Of a stretch of 64,000 nucleotides of DNA, positions 1 through 7,606 are shown in pieces. The position numbers were made by a program, and so were the translations under genes. How positions within the stretch are numbered: the stretch's first letter is position 1; every line of letters starts with the position of its first letter. The notes beneath the pieces are model-generated. The model saw nothing but the letters and a program-made list of their open reading frames with translations. It searched no databases and was not told the DNA's origin. The stretch comes from VXYK01 sp965221585 (GTDB taxonomy: Bacteria; Actinomycetota; Acidimicrobiia; Acidimicrobiales; Aldehydirespiratoraceae): assembly GCA_965221585.1 (NCBI GenBank), contig OZ244898.1, forward strand, positions 1,054,001 to 1,118,000, given 5' to 3'.

Positions 1-82
1 TACTGCAGCGACCCCGGCGAGCTGACATCGGACCCGGCTGATTATTGAGGTGCCTCCCACCGTGGTATTCACTTCTTGCTCG

Positions 83-1039
83 CTACCAGCCGGAGTCTTC
101 GTCGTCCATCTCAAGATGGCGCTTGCCCACATCGCAGTCGTCGAGCACACCGCACCAGCGACAGGCGGGTCCAGCCACGAGGTTCGGCTCGCGTTCGGCA
201 CCGAGGACTTCGACAATTCTTGTCGTGCCGTCGATGAGGCGTGCCGCAGCCGCCATCAGCACCGCTTCGGTGACGTCCTCGGGCACGAAGTTGCCCTGGT
301 CGAGGTAGTAGGTGGCGGTTCGGCGTGGGGGAGTGCCCAGGCGGATGGTCTCGATGAGGGCGTAGAAGCGCAGGTCCTCGAGGTGCTGGGGGGAGAATCC
401 GCCTGTCTTGAGGTCGATCAACACCTTTCCGGCCCGGTTGCCCTCGGCGTGTCCCAGCGTCAGGTCGACCTTGCCGCTGAACACGAACTGGTCGTGGACC
501 TCGTATCGGAGCCTGCTCTCGGTTACGGGTCGCCAGCCGGGTTTCAACGGCGGGAAGCACTCAAGGAACTTGACGACCCGGTCGTTGCTCTCGGCTCTCA
601 ACTCTGCCCGCTCGGCCTCGCTGATGGTCTGCAGCCAGTCGCCGAGGTTGTCGTCTGATTCGGTGAGGCGGCCGAGAGCCTCGTCGACGAGCCTCAACGG
701 CTCCGTTTCGCGGCGCCAGTGGACGGACAGTTCGATCGCCTTGTGGGAGACCGAGCCGCGGGCGAGGGGGACCGACCATTCGAATTGCGCTTCCTCGTCG
801 GCCAGGTATTTTCGCTCACAGCCCATCACCTGTCCGAGAGAGTGTTTCGAGACCCAGATCGTGTGGTCGATCTTGTTGGCCCGCTCCAGCAGGGGCGCGA
901 GTCCACCCTCGACGGCCGACTTCAGTTCGGTGCGCAAGGTTGGTTCGAACACGGGCCGCTCGGCGCGACTCGCCCCGAGGAGGGCGACGACTTCTTGCTG
1001 CGCCGGGTTCAGCTCGACGGGAGTCTCCATGCCCTGCAC
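83..1039 (-). CDS. PD-(D/E)XK nuclease, RecB/Cas4-like with Fe-S cysteines
   Basis: The 318-residue protein has the PD-(D/E)XK core: GSVSH with His99, KVDL with Asp192 and IDLKTG with Asp209 and Lys211. Cys74 lies before the core, and Cys293, Cys296 and Cys302 (CRWCGVLDDC) lie near the C-terminus. One early plus three late cysteines is the layout that holds a 4Fe-4S cluster in AddB, Cas4 and RecB-like exonucleases. The likely role is single-strand DNA end processing in repair. There is no helicase domain and no cas1 or cas2 nearby, so it is a stand-alone nuclease. The frame opens with GTG at 1037-1039; an ATG three codons in (1028-1030) is an alternative start. Fold assignment is strong; the biological role is inferred. 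Confidence 0.8.
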   Translation of the reverse strand: MQGMETPVELNPAQQEVVALLGASRAERPVFEPTLRTELKSAVEGGLAPLLERANKIDHTIWVSKHSLGQVMGCERKYLADEEAQFEWSVPLARGSVSHKAIELSVHWRRETEPLRLVDEALGRLTESDDNLGDWLQTISEAERAELRAESNDRVVKFLECFPPLKPGWRPVTESRLRYEVHDQFVFSGKVDLTLGHAEGNRAGKVLIDLKTGGFSPQHLEDLRFYALIETIRLGTPPRRTATYYLDQGNFVPEDVTEAVLMAAAARLIDGTTRIVEVLGAEREPNLVAGPACRWCGVLDDCDVGKRHLEMDDEDSGW

Positions 1040-1098
1040 TTTGGCACATCTGTCAGGCTCGGAGTGTCACGGCTGGAGTGTCACACCGGTGTGAGAGC

Positions 1099-1470
1099 AT
1101 GGGAGTCATGCAAGCACCGTCGCTCAAGTTCGCCGCAGCGGCCCGGACGCTGGGTCAGGCGGCGAGACTGCGCGGGCTCGTCGTGCCCTGTTTTCGGTCA
1201 CCGCCCGGTGTAGAGGGAGTGCAACGGACCATCAAGCATCGCCGTGGTGTGCCGACGGTGTCGGTGCGTCTTCGCGGCCGCCCCTGGCCTGCGGTCGTTT
1301 CCGACATGATCGAAGGGATAGTTGTCGGCAACGGTCTCAGCGGAGCACGAGCCGATCGCATACGCGCTGCGCTGTGGCTGGCAATCGACAGTCCCACCGA
1401 GCGAGCAGCAACCGCAGCAGCCCCTGAAGCAGACGCCGAGGACCAAAGCGAGCAGTTGGTGGCAATCTGA
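1099..1470 (+). CDS. Conserved-looking hypothetical protein upstream of tRNA-Leu
   Basis: A frame of about 123 residues starts at ATG 1099, with a second ATG at 1108, and is divergent from the nuclease gene. The protein is basic in the middle (RRGVPTVSVRLRGRPW) and ends in an acidic, Ala/Glu-rich tail (APEADAEDQSEQ). The central part, with PSVR-like strands and DMIEGIVVGN, looks like a folded domain rather than antisense shadow. I do not recognise a named family. No clear Shine-Dalgarno precedes either ATG. It stops 24 nt before the tRNA-Leu gene. The frame could extend upstream to 940, but that part is antisense to the nuclease and has shadow-like composition, so the short start is preferred. 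Confidence 0.5.
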   Translation: MGVMQAPSLKFAAAARTLGQAARLRGLVVPCFRSPPGVEGVQRTIKHRRGVPTVSVRLRGRPWPAVVSDMIEGIVVGNGLSGARADRIRAALWLAIDSPTERAATAAAPEADAEDQSEQLVAI

Positions 1471-1494
1471 ACCGCGGCGTTACCGTATGGCTAT

Positions 1495-1583
1495 GCCCGG
1501 GTGGCGGAATCGGTAGACGCAGGGGGCTTAAACCCCCCGGCTCCTCCGGGAGCATGTGGGTTCAAATCCCACCCCGGGCACCA
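1495..1583 (+). tRNA. tRNA-Leu (anticodon TAA)
   Basis: The 7-bp acceptor stem GCCCGGG (1495-1501) pairs with CCCGGGC (1573-1579), followed by discriminator A1580 and an encoded CCA at 1581-1583. The anticodon stem GGGGG (1522-1526) pairs with CCCCC (1534-1538) around the loop CTTAAAC, giving anticodon TAA at 1529-1531. The long variable arm (about 1539-1552, GGCTCCTCCGGGAGC) is the type II arm expected of tRNA-Leu. The T arm contains GTGGGTTCAAATCCCAC. It would read UUA, a rare codon in high-GC genomes. Confidence 0.97.
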
Positions 1584-1613
1584 CGAACCACTCAGCAAAT
1601 TGCCTTTGACCTC

Positions 1614-1619
1614 TATAAT
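1614..1619 (+). promoter_or_regulatory. Orphan TATAAT box after tRNA-Leu
   Basis: A perfect TATAAT lies 31 nt past the tRNA 3' end. No convincing -35 hexamer sits 16-18 nt upstream, and no gene follows on this strand before the antisense end of the secreted protein gene. The flanking 1584-1816 segment holds an AGCTAG/CTAGCT inverted repeat (1634-1639 and 1648-1653) and two copies of AGCTACAG (1626-1633 and 1650-1657), but no gene that I can support. Confidence 0.2.
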
Positions 1620-1816
1620 CAGTCAAGCTACAGAGCTAGTTCCAACTCTAGCTACAGTTGCGGGGACTTGAGCCAAGATCGGCTGCGTGTGTTGTCCCGA
1701 GTGATGCTTGACGCGTTGGCACCGGTATGTGTGTGACTACTTGGACGCGGTTCCAGAAGCTGGGCGACAGGGGCTCTTGTGGCAGTGAGAAACCGCGATG
1801 GTCCAAACGTCTGGGA

Positions 1817-4354
1817 CTACCCGCTGGAGGGGATGGAGAACGTGTAGAGCCGCTGGAAGTGTGCGGTGTTTCCGTTGGCCACCCAGAGGTCGTCGCCGTC
1901 GGTCCACATGCCGATGGGGTCCTTGAGGTAGTGGGGCAGAGCGATGTCGCGGCCGGCGGCCCGTTCGCCGGTCAGCAGATTGAACGCCAGCAGCCGGGCC
2001 GCTTTGTTTCTGTCGTAGTAGTCCACGGCGAGCCAGATCCAGCGGCCGTCGGAGTACGCGCCCTTGACCTCGTCGTCTCTGGCGATCGCATCGCGCAGCG
2101 CGGTCTGGTCCGTGCATGTCGCTGACCTCGCCGTGTCGCTCTTGAGGGGGCGTTTTGGGATGTAGCACGAGTCGAAGGCGCTGGGCTCGAGGCGCAGCTC
2201 CGGGCGGGTGAGCCAGATCAGATCTGGCTCGCCCTCGCGCTTGTTCTCAAGCCGCACCGCATGGATCAACTCCGAGACGCCGTCGACCACCCACACGGTG
2301 TCGCCGTCGGACCACATGGCGGTGGGCGTCGGGATAGTGTTCGAGCTGCCGTACGTGTGGTAGGGGAACACGACCAGCCGCTCCCTGTGGAGGCGCTCGC
2401 CGTCGGAGAGCCGGTACGGGATGAGGAGTGCCATGTCGCGCTCGGCGACCCAGAGTTTCTCGCCGTCGGACCACAGGGTCGTGGGGGACAATCTGGGTCT
2501 CTTGAGCCCGAGCTTGGTGGGCGGGTCGGGGTACAGCTCTTCATTCGTCAGCGTCTTGTCGGAGTTCCAGGTCAGCGCGCCGCCTTCGCCGATGTCGAAG
2601 GCATGCACCCATGTGGCGCAATTGTCCGCGATCCACGCCGTGGAGGTCGCAGTATCGACGTACAAACCGGAGATGCTGATGCACGTCGGGCCGGTGATGG
2701 ACTCGAGGTCGATCTTCTTGCCCTTGGTCCCGTTGGAGTCGGAGTGGGTCAGCGACAGGCTCAGCGACGACGACTGGGTCATGGCGTCGAGCTTGGACGG
2801 GGTCGCGGACGGGTGCCAGCCGACCGTCCAGGCGCCGAATACCCCCTTGTCCTCGAAGTCGACGAGGTTGTAGCCGATCGCGTTGGGATTGGGCACCACC
2901 GCGTCGGCCAGGTAGCCGCGCACTGCGACGGTCCTGAGGTTGGCGGGCGCCACGTCGATGACCGCTTCGAGGTCGGTGGTGCTGGAGTGGGAGACGTACT
3001 GGAACTGCTCCTCGTCGATGTCCCAGTAGGCGATCTGGTAGCTCGTGGGCGCGGCGCCGCTTGCCGGCTTGGTCCATGAGACCTTGGTGCCTTCGCTGTC
3101 GTCGTCGGCGACGGAGATCGACGCGGGCGCCTCGGGCGGGTTCAGCGGCTGGTGGAAGGTGCTCTCGCTCCCGGCCCACGCCACCAGCCCGTAGCCGCCG
3201 TCGTTGCGGGCAGCCACGTTGATCAGGCAGTTGCGGCTCCTGTCGAGCATGGAGATCTTGAACGAGCGGGCGTCATGACCGAGCTGCTCCGTCACGGTGT
3301 CGCCGGTGCAGTCGTACTGGAGGCGATAGCCGCGCACGGCTGCGTCGGGGTCGCTGCCGGCAGTGGCCGCAGCCCAGGTCACTGTGATATCACCGATCTT
3401 CGGTCCCGGCGTCGCGGTGACACTCTGGGGCTGACCGGGCGGTTCCGGCAGATCCTCCGAGACCGGGACCGTGACCTCATTGTGGTTCGACAGCATCAGG
3501 CCCCCAGAAGTGCAGACCGCCCCCAAGTCTTGGCACGACGTCGTGGCCGGCAGCGTGACGGTGACAGCCCTCGTCGGGCTCGTGTTGGTGTCCAGGTCGG
3601 GCACGACGCCCATATTGAATTGGAGGTTGCTGCCACTGGTGATGCGCGAGGCCTTGACCATGGTGCCACCGACCACGGTGAAACCGTGTTCGCGCAAAGT
3701 GGCGTAGCTCAGGTCGGGCTCGGGATCGAACGTCAACGTAAACCTGAACATCGAACCGTCATGGGACTCGGGCACCTCGCTGAACACAGCCGTCACCTGC
3801 GTGGTGGTGGACGGCACGGTGGTGGTGGACGGCACGGTGGTAGTCGTGGCCGGCACGGTGGTGGTGGACGGCACGGTGGTAGTCGTGGCCGGCACGGTGG
3901 TGGTGGGTGCGCTGATGGTGGCCTCGGTGCTGTTGGACAGCGCCAGGTTGCCCGATGTGCAGATCGCCCCCTGGTCGCTGCACGACGTCGTGGCCGGCAG
4001 CGTGATCGAGATGTCGCCGACCGGATTGTTCTCGCCGTCCAGGTCGGGCTGCACATGGACGATCCACTCAAGGTTGCGTGCCGGCCTCTTCTTCACGCGC
4101 TCGGCCTTGATGACGCTGCCGTTCACGACCGTGAAGGCGTGGTCGCGCAGCGTGACGTAGCTGAGGGCAGGCTCAGGCGCGAACGTCAAGTTGAACGTGA
4201 ACACCGAACCGTTGTGAGTGCCCGGCACGTTGCTGAACTCGGCAGTCAACTGCTGCGCGCTGGTCCCAGCGGGCACCATGTACACCAGCGAAGCCACCAC
4301 CGCGGCGAGGATCCCGAGCCAACTGCGCCGCAGCAACCGCTTGTCTAATTCCAT
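1817..4354 (-). CDS. Secreted multidomain protein: duplicated domain, Thr/Pro linker, FN3, propeller repeats
   Basis: The 845-residue product starts with a signal peptide (LRRSWLGILAAVVASLVYM, cleavage likely after Ala33). A domain at about 35-147 is repeated at about 188-297; both carry LPATTSC and a later AICTSG/AVCTSG, suggesting a disulfide-bearing Ig-like fold. Between them is a TTTVPATTTTVPS-type linker. Two fibronectin III-like domains follow (about 305-500). The C-terminal ~330 residues contain at least four repeats of the form (W/Y)(S/T)DGxxxW(V/L), such as LWSDGEKLWVAE and MWTDGDDLWVAN, typical of YncE/NHL-like propellers. It is probably a surface or exported binding protein. The start has GAGG seven nt upstream. 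No sortase motif is evident. Substrate unknown; similar architectures are known in marine Acidimicrobiia (from memory). Confidence 0.75.
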   Translation of the reverse strand: MELDKRLLRRSWLGILAAVVASLVYMVPAGTSAQQLTAEFSNVPGTHNGSVFTFNLTFAPEPALSYVTLRDHAFTVVNGSVIKAERVKKRPARNLEWIVHVQPDLDGENNPVGDISITLPATTSCSDQGAICTSGNLALSNSTEATISAPTTTVPATTTTVPSTTTVPATTTTVPSTTTVPSTTTQVTAVFSEVPESHDGSMFRFTLTFDPEPDLSYATLREHGFTVVGGTMVKASRITSGSNLQFNMGVVPDLDTNTSPTRAVTVTLPATTSCQDLGAVCTSGGLMLSNHNEVTVPVSEDLPEPPGQPQSVTATPGPKIGDITVTWAAATAGSDPDAAVRGYRLQYDCTGDTVTEQLGHDARSFKISMLDRSRNCLINVAARNDGGYGLVAWAGSESTFHQPLNPPEAPASISVADDDSEGTKVSWTKPASGAAPTSYQIAYWDIDEEQFQYVSHSSTTDLEAVIDVAPANLRTVAVRGYLADAVVPNPNAIGYNLVDFEDKGVFGAWTVGWHPSATPSKLDAMTQSSSLSLSLTHSDSNGTKGKKIDLESITGPTCISISGLYVDTATSTAWIADNCATWVHAFDIGEGGALTWNSDKTLTNEELYPDPPTKLGLKRPRLSPTTLWSDGEKLWVAERDMALLIPYRLSDGERLHRERLVVFPYHTYGSSNTIPTPTAMWSDGDTVWVVDGVSELIHAVRLENKREGEPDLIWLTRPELRLEPSAFDSCYIPKRPLKSDTARSATCTDQTALRDAIARDDEVKGAYSDGRWIWLAVDYYDRNKAARLLAFNLLTGERAAGRDIALPHYLKDPIGMWTDGDDLWVANGNTAHFQRLYTFSIPSSG
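3801..3906 (-). repeat. Tandem repeat encoding the TTTVP linker
   Basis: A roughly 39-bp unit (GTGGTGGTGGACGGCACG, then GGTGGTAGTCGTGGCCGGC on the + strand) occurs about two and a half times in frame. It encodes alternating TTTVPS and TTTTVPA. The length stays a multiple of three, so copy changes would lengthen or shorten the linker without a frameshift. Confidence 0.85.
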
Positions 4355-4696
4355 CCATCTGCCTCACACATGCATCTTTATAGTAGTTTGTTCTACTACC
4401 TAACGACGTGATCGAGCGCAATGATCGTGGAGATGGCTCCGCCTAGCGGCGGCGACCTAGACTTCATACCGGGCATCCCATACAGACCCATACAGATGGG
4501 ACGGCGACCACTGAAGTCTCCCCGGCTCAGATGATCACACATGATAAGGACATGGAGCTTCGCACTGGGAGGGCAGGGCGGAGGCGTCGCCCGCCCGGAC
4601 GTCCATGTGTGACGGCACCCGGTGGTGCAGCTTGTCAGGGTAGGGTTTGGTGCTCACCCCGGGGACAACTCTGAACTGGGATTGCGGATGTGGAAC
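4355..4696. other. Intergenic region: promoter of the secreted gene plus a nested hairpin
   Basis: No coding frame is supported here. On the minus strand TATAAA (4377-4382) and the SD GAGG precede the secreted-protein gene. A TAGTAG/CTACTA inverted repeat (4381-4386 and 4393-4398) overlaps this promoter and could be an operator. Farther up, ACATGGA (4550-4556) pairs with TCCATGT (4602-4608) around an inner GC-rich stem (4576-4596). This is a candidate 3' structure for the panB-like operon, although no U tract follows. CCATACAGA is directly repeated near 4478-4498. Confidence 0.4.
4377..4398 (-). promoter_or_regulatory. -10 box and palindrome upstream of the secreted protein gene
   Basis: TATAAA (minus strand, 4377-4382) lies 22 nt before the start codon. 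Its upstream edge overlaps the TAGTAG-N6-CTACTA palindrome. The -35 region is poor, so a regulator or an activator-dependent promoter is possible. Inferred from sequence only. Confidence 0.35.
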
Positions 4697-5533
4697 TCAA
4701 GTCTCGCGGTCGAGGGCTTCTAGGAACTTCTCGTGTTCACCTTCGTGCATGGTTGTGTTCTGAGCTGGATAGGGGAAGTTGCCGACGACCGATTCGTCGT
4801 GGAACTCCTTGAGAGCCGCCACACGCTCCTCATACATCTGCCGGTGGAGACGGCCCAGGTTCCCGAAGGCGTGCGCGTGTTTGGGTGGTGAAGACTCCTC
4901 GCTGTCCTCGCCGCAGATGTCGGCTACGAAGGACATGATGACATCACCGGCTCTGCCCGAACCCAGTGAGAACGTGACGATCGAGGTTTTGTCGTTGATG
5001 GCTTCGAGAACCTCCTCGGCGATGCACTCGGCCTCGACCGCAAACACGCCGACGTCTTCCATCCGCTTGAGGGTCCGGTAGACCTCCATCGCTTCGTCGG
5101 CGGTGCGACCGTAGGCGCGGAGTCCGCCCGCCCAGTGAGCGAACGTCGGGATCAACCCGATGTGGCTCTGCACGGGAATCCCCTCATTGGCGAGAGTCTC
5201 CATCACATCGTAGGAGCGCAGCGTGTAGTACATGTCGCCGCCCCGACCCATCAGGTCGATTGCGTGGTCGAGAATCTCGTCGGTCGTGCCGAACTGCTTC
5301 CAGGTGCTGCCGATGCCCATGAAGTGGTCCGGCGCGATCCGGCGGGCTTCGTCGAGTTGTTCGTCCCAGACCACCAGCAGGTCAATGCCGGCGTCGACGC
5401 AGGCTCGGATCTCGGTCGGGTTCGCCGGGTTGCTCATAGACAGCTTCGTGTCGGTCCCCTTGAGGGCCTTGAGGTCGGCGACGGTGTAGTTGCGTCTCGC
5501 GGGGCTACGCCCGAAGTCGTAGATCCGTTTCAT
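4697..5533 (-). CDS. PanB-superfamily protein (ketopantoate hydroxymethyltransferase-like, divergent)
   Basis: The 278 residues follow the PanB TIM-barrel order: VVWDEQ near 55-59 (PanB VGDSLG), SHIGLIPTFAHWAGGLRAYG at 123-142 (PanB GHLGLTPQ...GGYKVQGR), AVEAEC with Glu169 at the general-base position and a C-terminal EEVR-like helix with GNFPYP. Asp57 matches the first metal ligand of PanB. The second Asp appears to be Gly (MGIGS, 72-76), and the Lys/Glu pair of MVKIEGG is missing (MYYTLRSYD). Canonical ketopantoate synthesis is therefore doubtful, and the substrate may differ. The start ATG overlaps the stop of the upstream desaturase-like gene, so they are co-translated. Confidence 0.7.
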   Translation of the reverse strand: MKRIYDFGRSPARRNYTVADLKALKGTDTKLSMSNPANPTEIRACVDAGIDLLVVWDEQLDEARRIAPDHFMGIGSTWKQFGTTDEILDHAIDLMGRGGDMYYTLRSYDVMETLANEGIPVQSHIGLIPTFAHWAGGLRAYGRTADEAMEVYRTLKRMEDVGVFAVEAECIAEEVLEAINDKTSIVTFSLGSGRAGDVIMSFVADICGEDSEESSPPKHAHAFGNLGRLHRQMYEERVAALKEFHDESVVGNFPYPAQNTTMHEGEHEKFLEALDRET

Positions 5534-6546
5534 TTGGAGGCCTTTCTGAGTTCGGCTCTGAGTTCGGAACGTCGGGCCGCCATGCGGGCCTCGCCGTCGC
5601 TGGTTCCGTCATGGAACGTGTCCAACAGGTCATCGAGTGGTGATTCTGGACCCCCGTAGTTGCACTCCAGGAAGCGATGATGCAGTTGGTGGTGGAAGTC
5701 CCCGACCCGGAACCGCAGACCGCCCGGCAAGATGACCGCGTCGTAGCCGGTGTGGGACAACGGGGCGCCCAGGCCGTGATGCAGCATGATGAAATAGAGG
5801 TGGATCGGGTGCGACGGAACCAGGAACAACAAGAAGATGTCTCCGAAGAGGACGAGGTGCTCGACGGGGTGCATGGCGAGTCCCGACCACGGCCCGACGT
5901 TGACGTTCTTGTGATGCCAGGAATGGACCGTGCGATAAGCGGGTCCGAGGTGCAACAGCCGGTGCCCCACGCTGAAGTACAGCACCGACCACCACGGGAT
6001 CAGCACGATGAAGGCGATGAACCAGCCAGGATTGGCGTCGAATGAGGTAAGGGAGATCCAACCCTTGCCGTAGCCGTGGAGGACCAGGACCTCGGCCGCC
6101 GTCCAGACGGCCACAGCCGATCCGAGACTCAGCGCCATATTGTCGAGGACCTGATCGTTGAAGAGAAAGATCCGTTTGTTGGTGGCAAGTGGCCGCGCGT
6201 CGTAGCGGAGATCGTCACCCTGTCGACGAGCTCGGTAGAGCCACAGGTGGACCCCGCCGGCCACGATCAGCAACAGGCAGAAGTTTCGGGCCCAGATCGC
6301 CGCGATCCATCCAGGCGACAGAGTCGCTGTGGTCTCGATTGAGGGGGAGAACCACCTCCAGAGCACGATCGCGAAGGCCAACATCGTCACCCGCGGTGTG
6401 AGTGGCCCCCAACTGCGCATCAGGTGGCGCAGCGTGGCCCCAAGGTCCAACGGCCAATGGAGAAACGGGGCCGATCGGATTGGCAGCGGCGGGGTGTAGT
6501 GCCAGCGACTGCCCCGACGGGTGCGCGTAACGCTTTCCTTCGTCAC
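5530..6546 (-). CDS. Sterol desaturase / fatty acid hydroxylase superfamily membrane protein
   Basis: The 338-residue protein has several hydrophobic segments and the His clusters of the family: HRLLH, HSWHHK, MLHHG and HHQLHHR, in that order, which bind a di-iron centre. The family hydroxylates or desaturates lipids, sterols or carotenoids at the membrane. The gene starts at GTG 6544-6546 with GAGGAG five nt upstream. It is first in a two-gene operon with the panB-like gene (4-nt overlap), and divergent from the LysR gene, which is the probable regulator. The lipid substrate cannot be told from sequence. Confidence 0.85.
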   Translation of the reverse strand: MTKESVTRTRRGSRWHYTPPLPIRSAPFLHWPLDLGATLRHLMRSWGPLTPRVTMLAFAIVLWRWFSPSIETTATLSPGWIAAIWARNFCLLLIVAGGVHLWLYRARRQGDDLRYDARPLATNKRIFLFNDQVLDNMALSLGSAVAVWTAAEVLVLHGYGKGWISLTSFDANPGWFIAFIVLIPWWSVLYFSVGHRLLHLGPAYRTVHSWHHKNVNVGPWSGLAMHPVEHLVLFGDIFLLFLVPSHPIHLYFIMLHHGLGAPLSHTGYDAVILPGGLRFRVGDFHHQLHHRFLECNYGGPESPLDDLLDTFHDGTSDGEARMAARRSELRAELRKASK

Positions 6547-6630
6547 CGATTCTCCTCGTCACGTTTGTCACGCTTCCTCGGCACACCCTCAAAATAATGG
6601 TGTCGGCCGGCCCGTGGTAGCCCGAAGTCC

Positions 6631-6658
6631 TAGCTACAGCCATAAGCAGAGCTAATGT
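6631..6658 (+). promoter_or_regulatory. Candidate LysR operator and leaderless -10
   Basis: TAGCT (6631-6635) and AGCTA (6650-6654) form an inverted repeat with a 14-nt gap in the divergent intergenic region, a typical place for a LysR-type autoregulatory site. TAATGT (6653-6658) lies six nt before the ATG of the LysR gene, so its transcript may be leaderless. Confidence 0.35.
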
Positions 6659-6664
6659 CTGGTT

Positions 6665-7552
6665 ATGCAACTGACAATGGAATCGGATCCGCCGCTGCGC
6701 CTGTTGGCTGCGTTTCACCATGTCGTGTCTGAGGGCAGCTTCACGAACGCGGCCGCAGCGCTGGGCGTCTCCCAGCCGGCGGTCAGCCAGCAGATTCGAG
6801 AACTCGAGACAATCCTCGGTGTGCAACTCTTCCGGCGGACGGGCCGCGGGGTCGAACCGACCAACGCCGGCCAGCAACTCGCGTCCAGCACCCGCTCCCA
6901 CATCGAGGCGATCCAACACACTCTCGGAGCCATCCGAGCCCGCGCTCAGGACCACCATGTTGAGGTCCGGGTCAACAGCATGTTCGCGACCACCTGGCTC
7001 GTCCCGCGGCTGGCACGATTCCTGAGCGCCAACCCCGACATCGAGATCGACCTGACCAGCAGCTACTGGGTCTACCCGACGGACCCGATCCACACGGCTG
7101 TCCAGATCGACTTCGGTCCTGTGCCGGACGGTGCGGAGCCGATCGGCGGCGACGAGACTGTTGTCGCGGTTGCAACGCCGAGCCTGGCGGATCGGGTTCG
7201 CTCGGTCGACGACCTCAGCCAACACCCCCTGCTCGACATCCGCGGTGGCGACGGATGGACCGAGTTCTTCGCCGCCACAGCCACTTCGCCCCCCCAGACC
7301 CGGGTGCACACCTCAATGACGTATCTGCACACCCTCGCCCTCGCCAGAGGCGGAGTCGGCGTAGCGCTCGCTCACAGCTTCCTGGTGATGGACGATCTGA
7401 GGCGCAACGCCCTGGCCGTGGTACCGGTCGGCACGATGGCCGCTCGTGAGCAGTACTACCTCATCCCGCCCCGAGCCGATCGGGCAACGTCGGCCGCCGA
7501 AGTGTTCACCGCCTGGCTACGCCGCGAACTCGCGAATCCCAGCGGAATCTGA
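6665..7552 (+). CDS. LysR family transcriptional regulator
   Basis: The 295 residues begin with a LysR winged helix (about 10-70: SFTNAAAALGVSQPAVSQQI, then LETILGVQLFRRTGRGVEPT). A periplasmic-binding-like effector domain follows, with FATTWLVPRLARF and GVALAHSFLV. The closest style is the GcvA-like subgroup. It is transcribed divergently from the desaturase-like/PanB-like operon, which it probably controls. No Shine-Dalgarno is present; ATG 6665 fits the TAATGT box six nt upstream. The last codons and stop fall within a 31-bp repeat found again at 18150. Confidence 0.92.
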   Translation: MQLTMESDPPLRLLAAFHHVVSEGSFTNAAAALGVSQPAVSQQIRELETILGVQLFRRTGRGVEPTNAGQQLASSTRSHIEAIQHTLGAIRARAQDHHVEVRVNSMFATTWLVPRLARFLSANPDIEIDLTSSYWVYPTDPIHTAVQIDFGPVPDGAEPIGGDETVVAVATPSLADRVRSVDDLSQHPLLDIRGGDGWTEFFAATATSPPQTRVHTSMTYLHTLALARGGVGVALAHSFLVMDDLRRNALAVVPVGTMAAREQYYLIPPRADRATSAAEVFTAWLRRELANPSGI

Positions 7553-7564
7553 AACGCTGACCGA
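7534..7564 (+). repeat. Direct repeat copy 1 (end of the LysR gene)
   Basis: GAATCCCAGCGGAATCTGAA and the following ACGCTGACCGA match 18150-18180 at 27 of 31 positions by eye, in the same orientation; all four differences are transitions. This copy covers the last six LysR codons, its stop and 12 nt beyond. Confidence 0.8.
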
Positions 7565-7606
7565 CGGCGTGCTTCCGATCTGGGCTGACGCGGAAGCGGA
7601 GGCTGA

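Noticed and set aside
50..658. Large plus-strand frame opposite the nuclease gene
   Set aside because: Shadow of the minus-strand gene; its sequence has no domain and no start signal.
83..1039. Cas4 of a CRISPR-Cas system
   Set aside because: The fold and cysteines fit, but no cas1/cas2 or repeat array is present.
1495..1816. Integrative element at tRNA-Leu
   Set aside because: No integrase, no repeat of the tRNA 3' end and no phage genes were seen.
3801..3906. CRISPR-like direct repeats
   Set aside because: The repeat is in frame in the secreted protein and encodes a TTTVP linker, with no distinct spacers or cas genes.
3152..4348. 398-codon plus-strand frame with HGGGGRHGG repeats
   Set aside because: It is the antisense of the secreted-protein gene and its repeats mirror the TTTVP linker.
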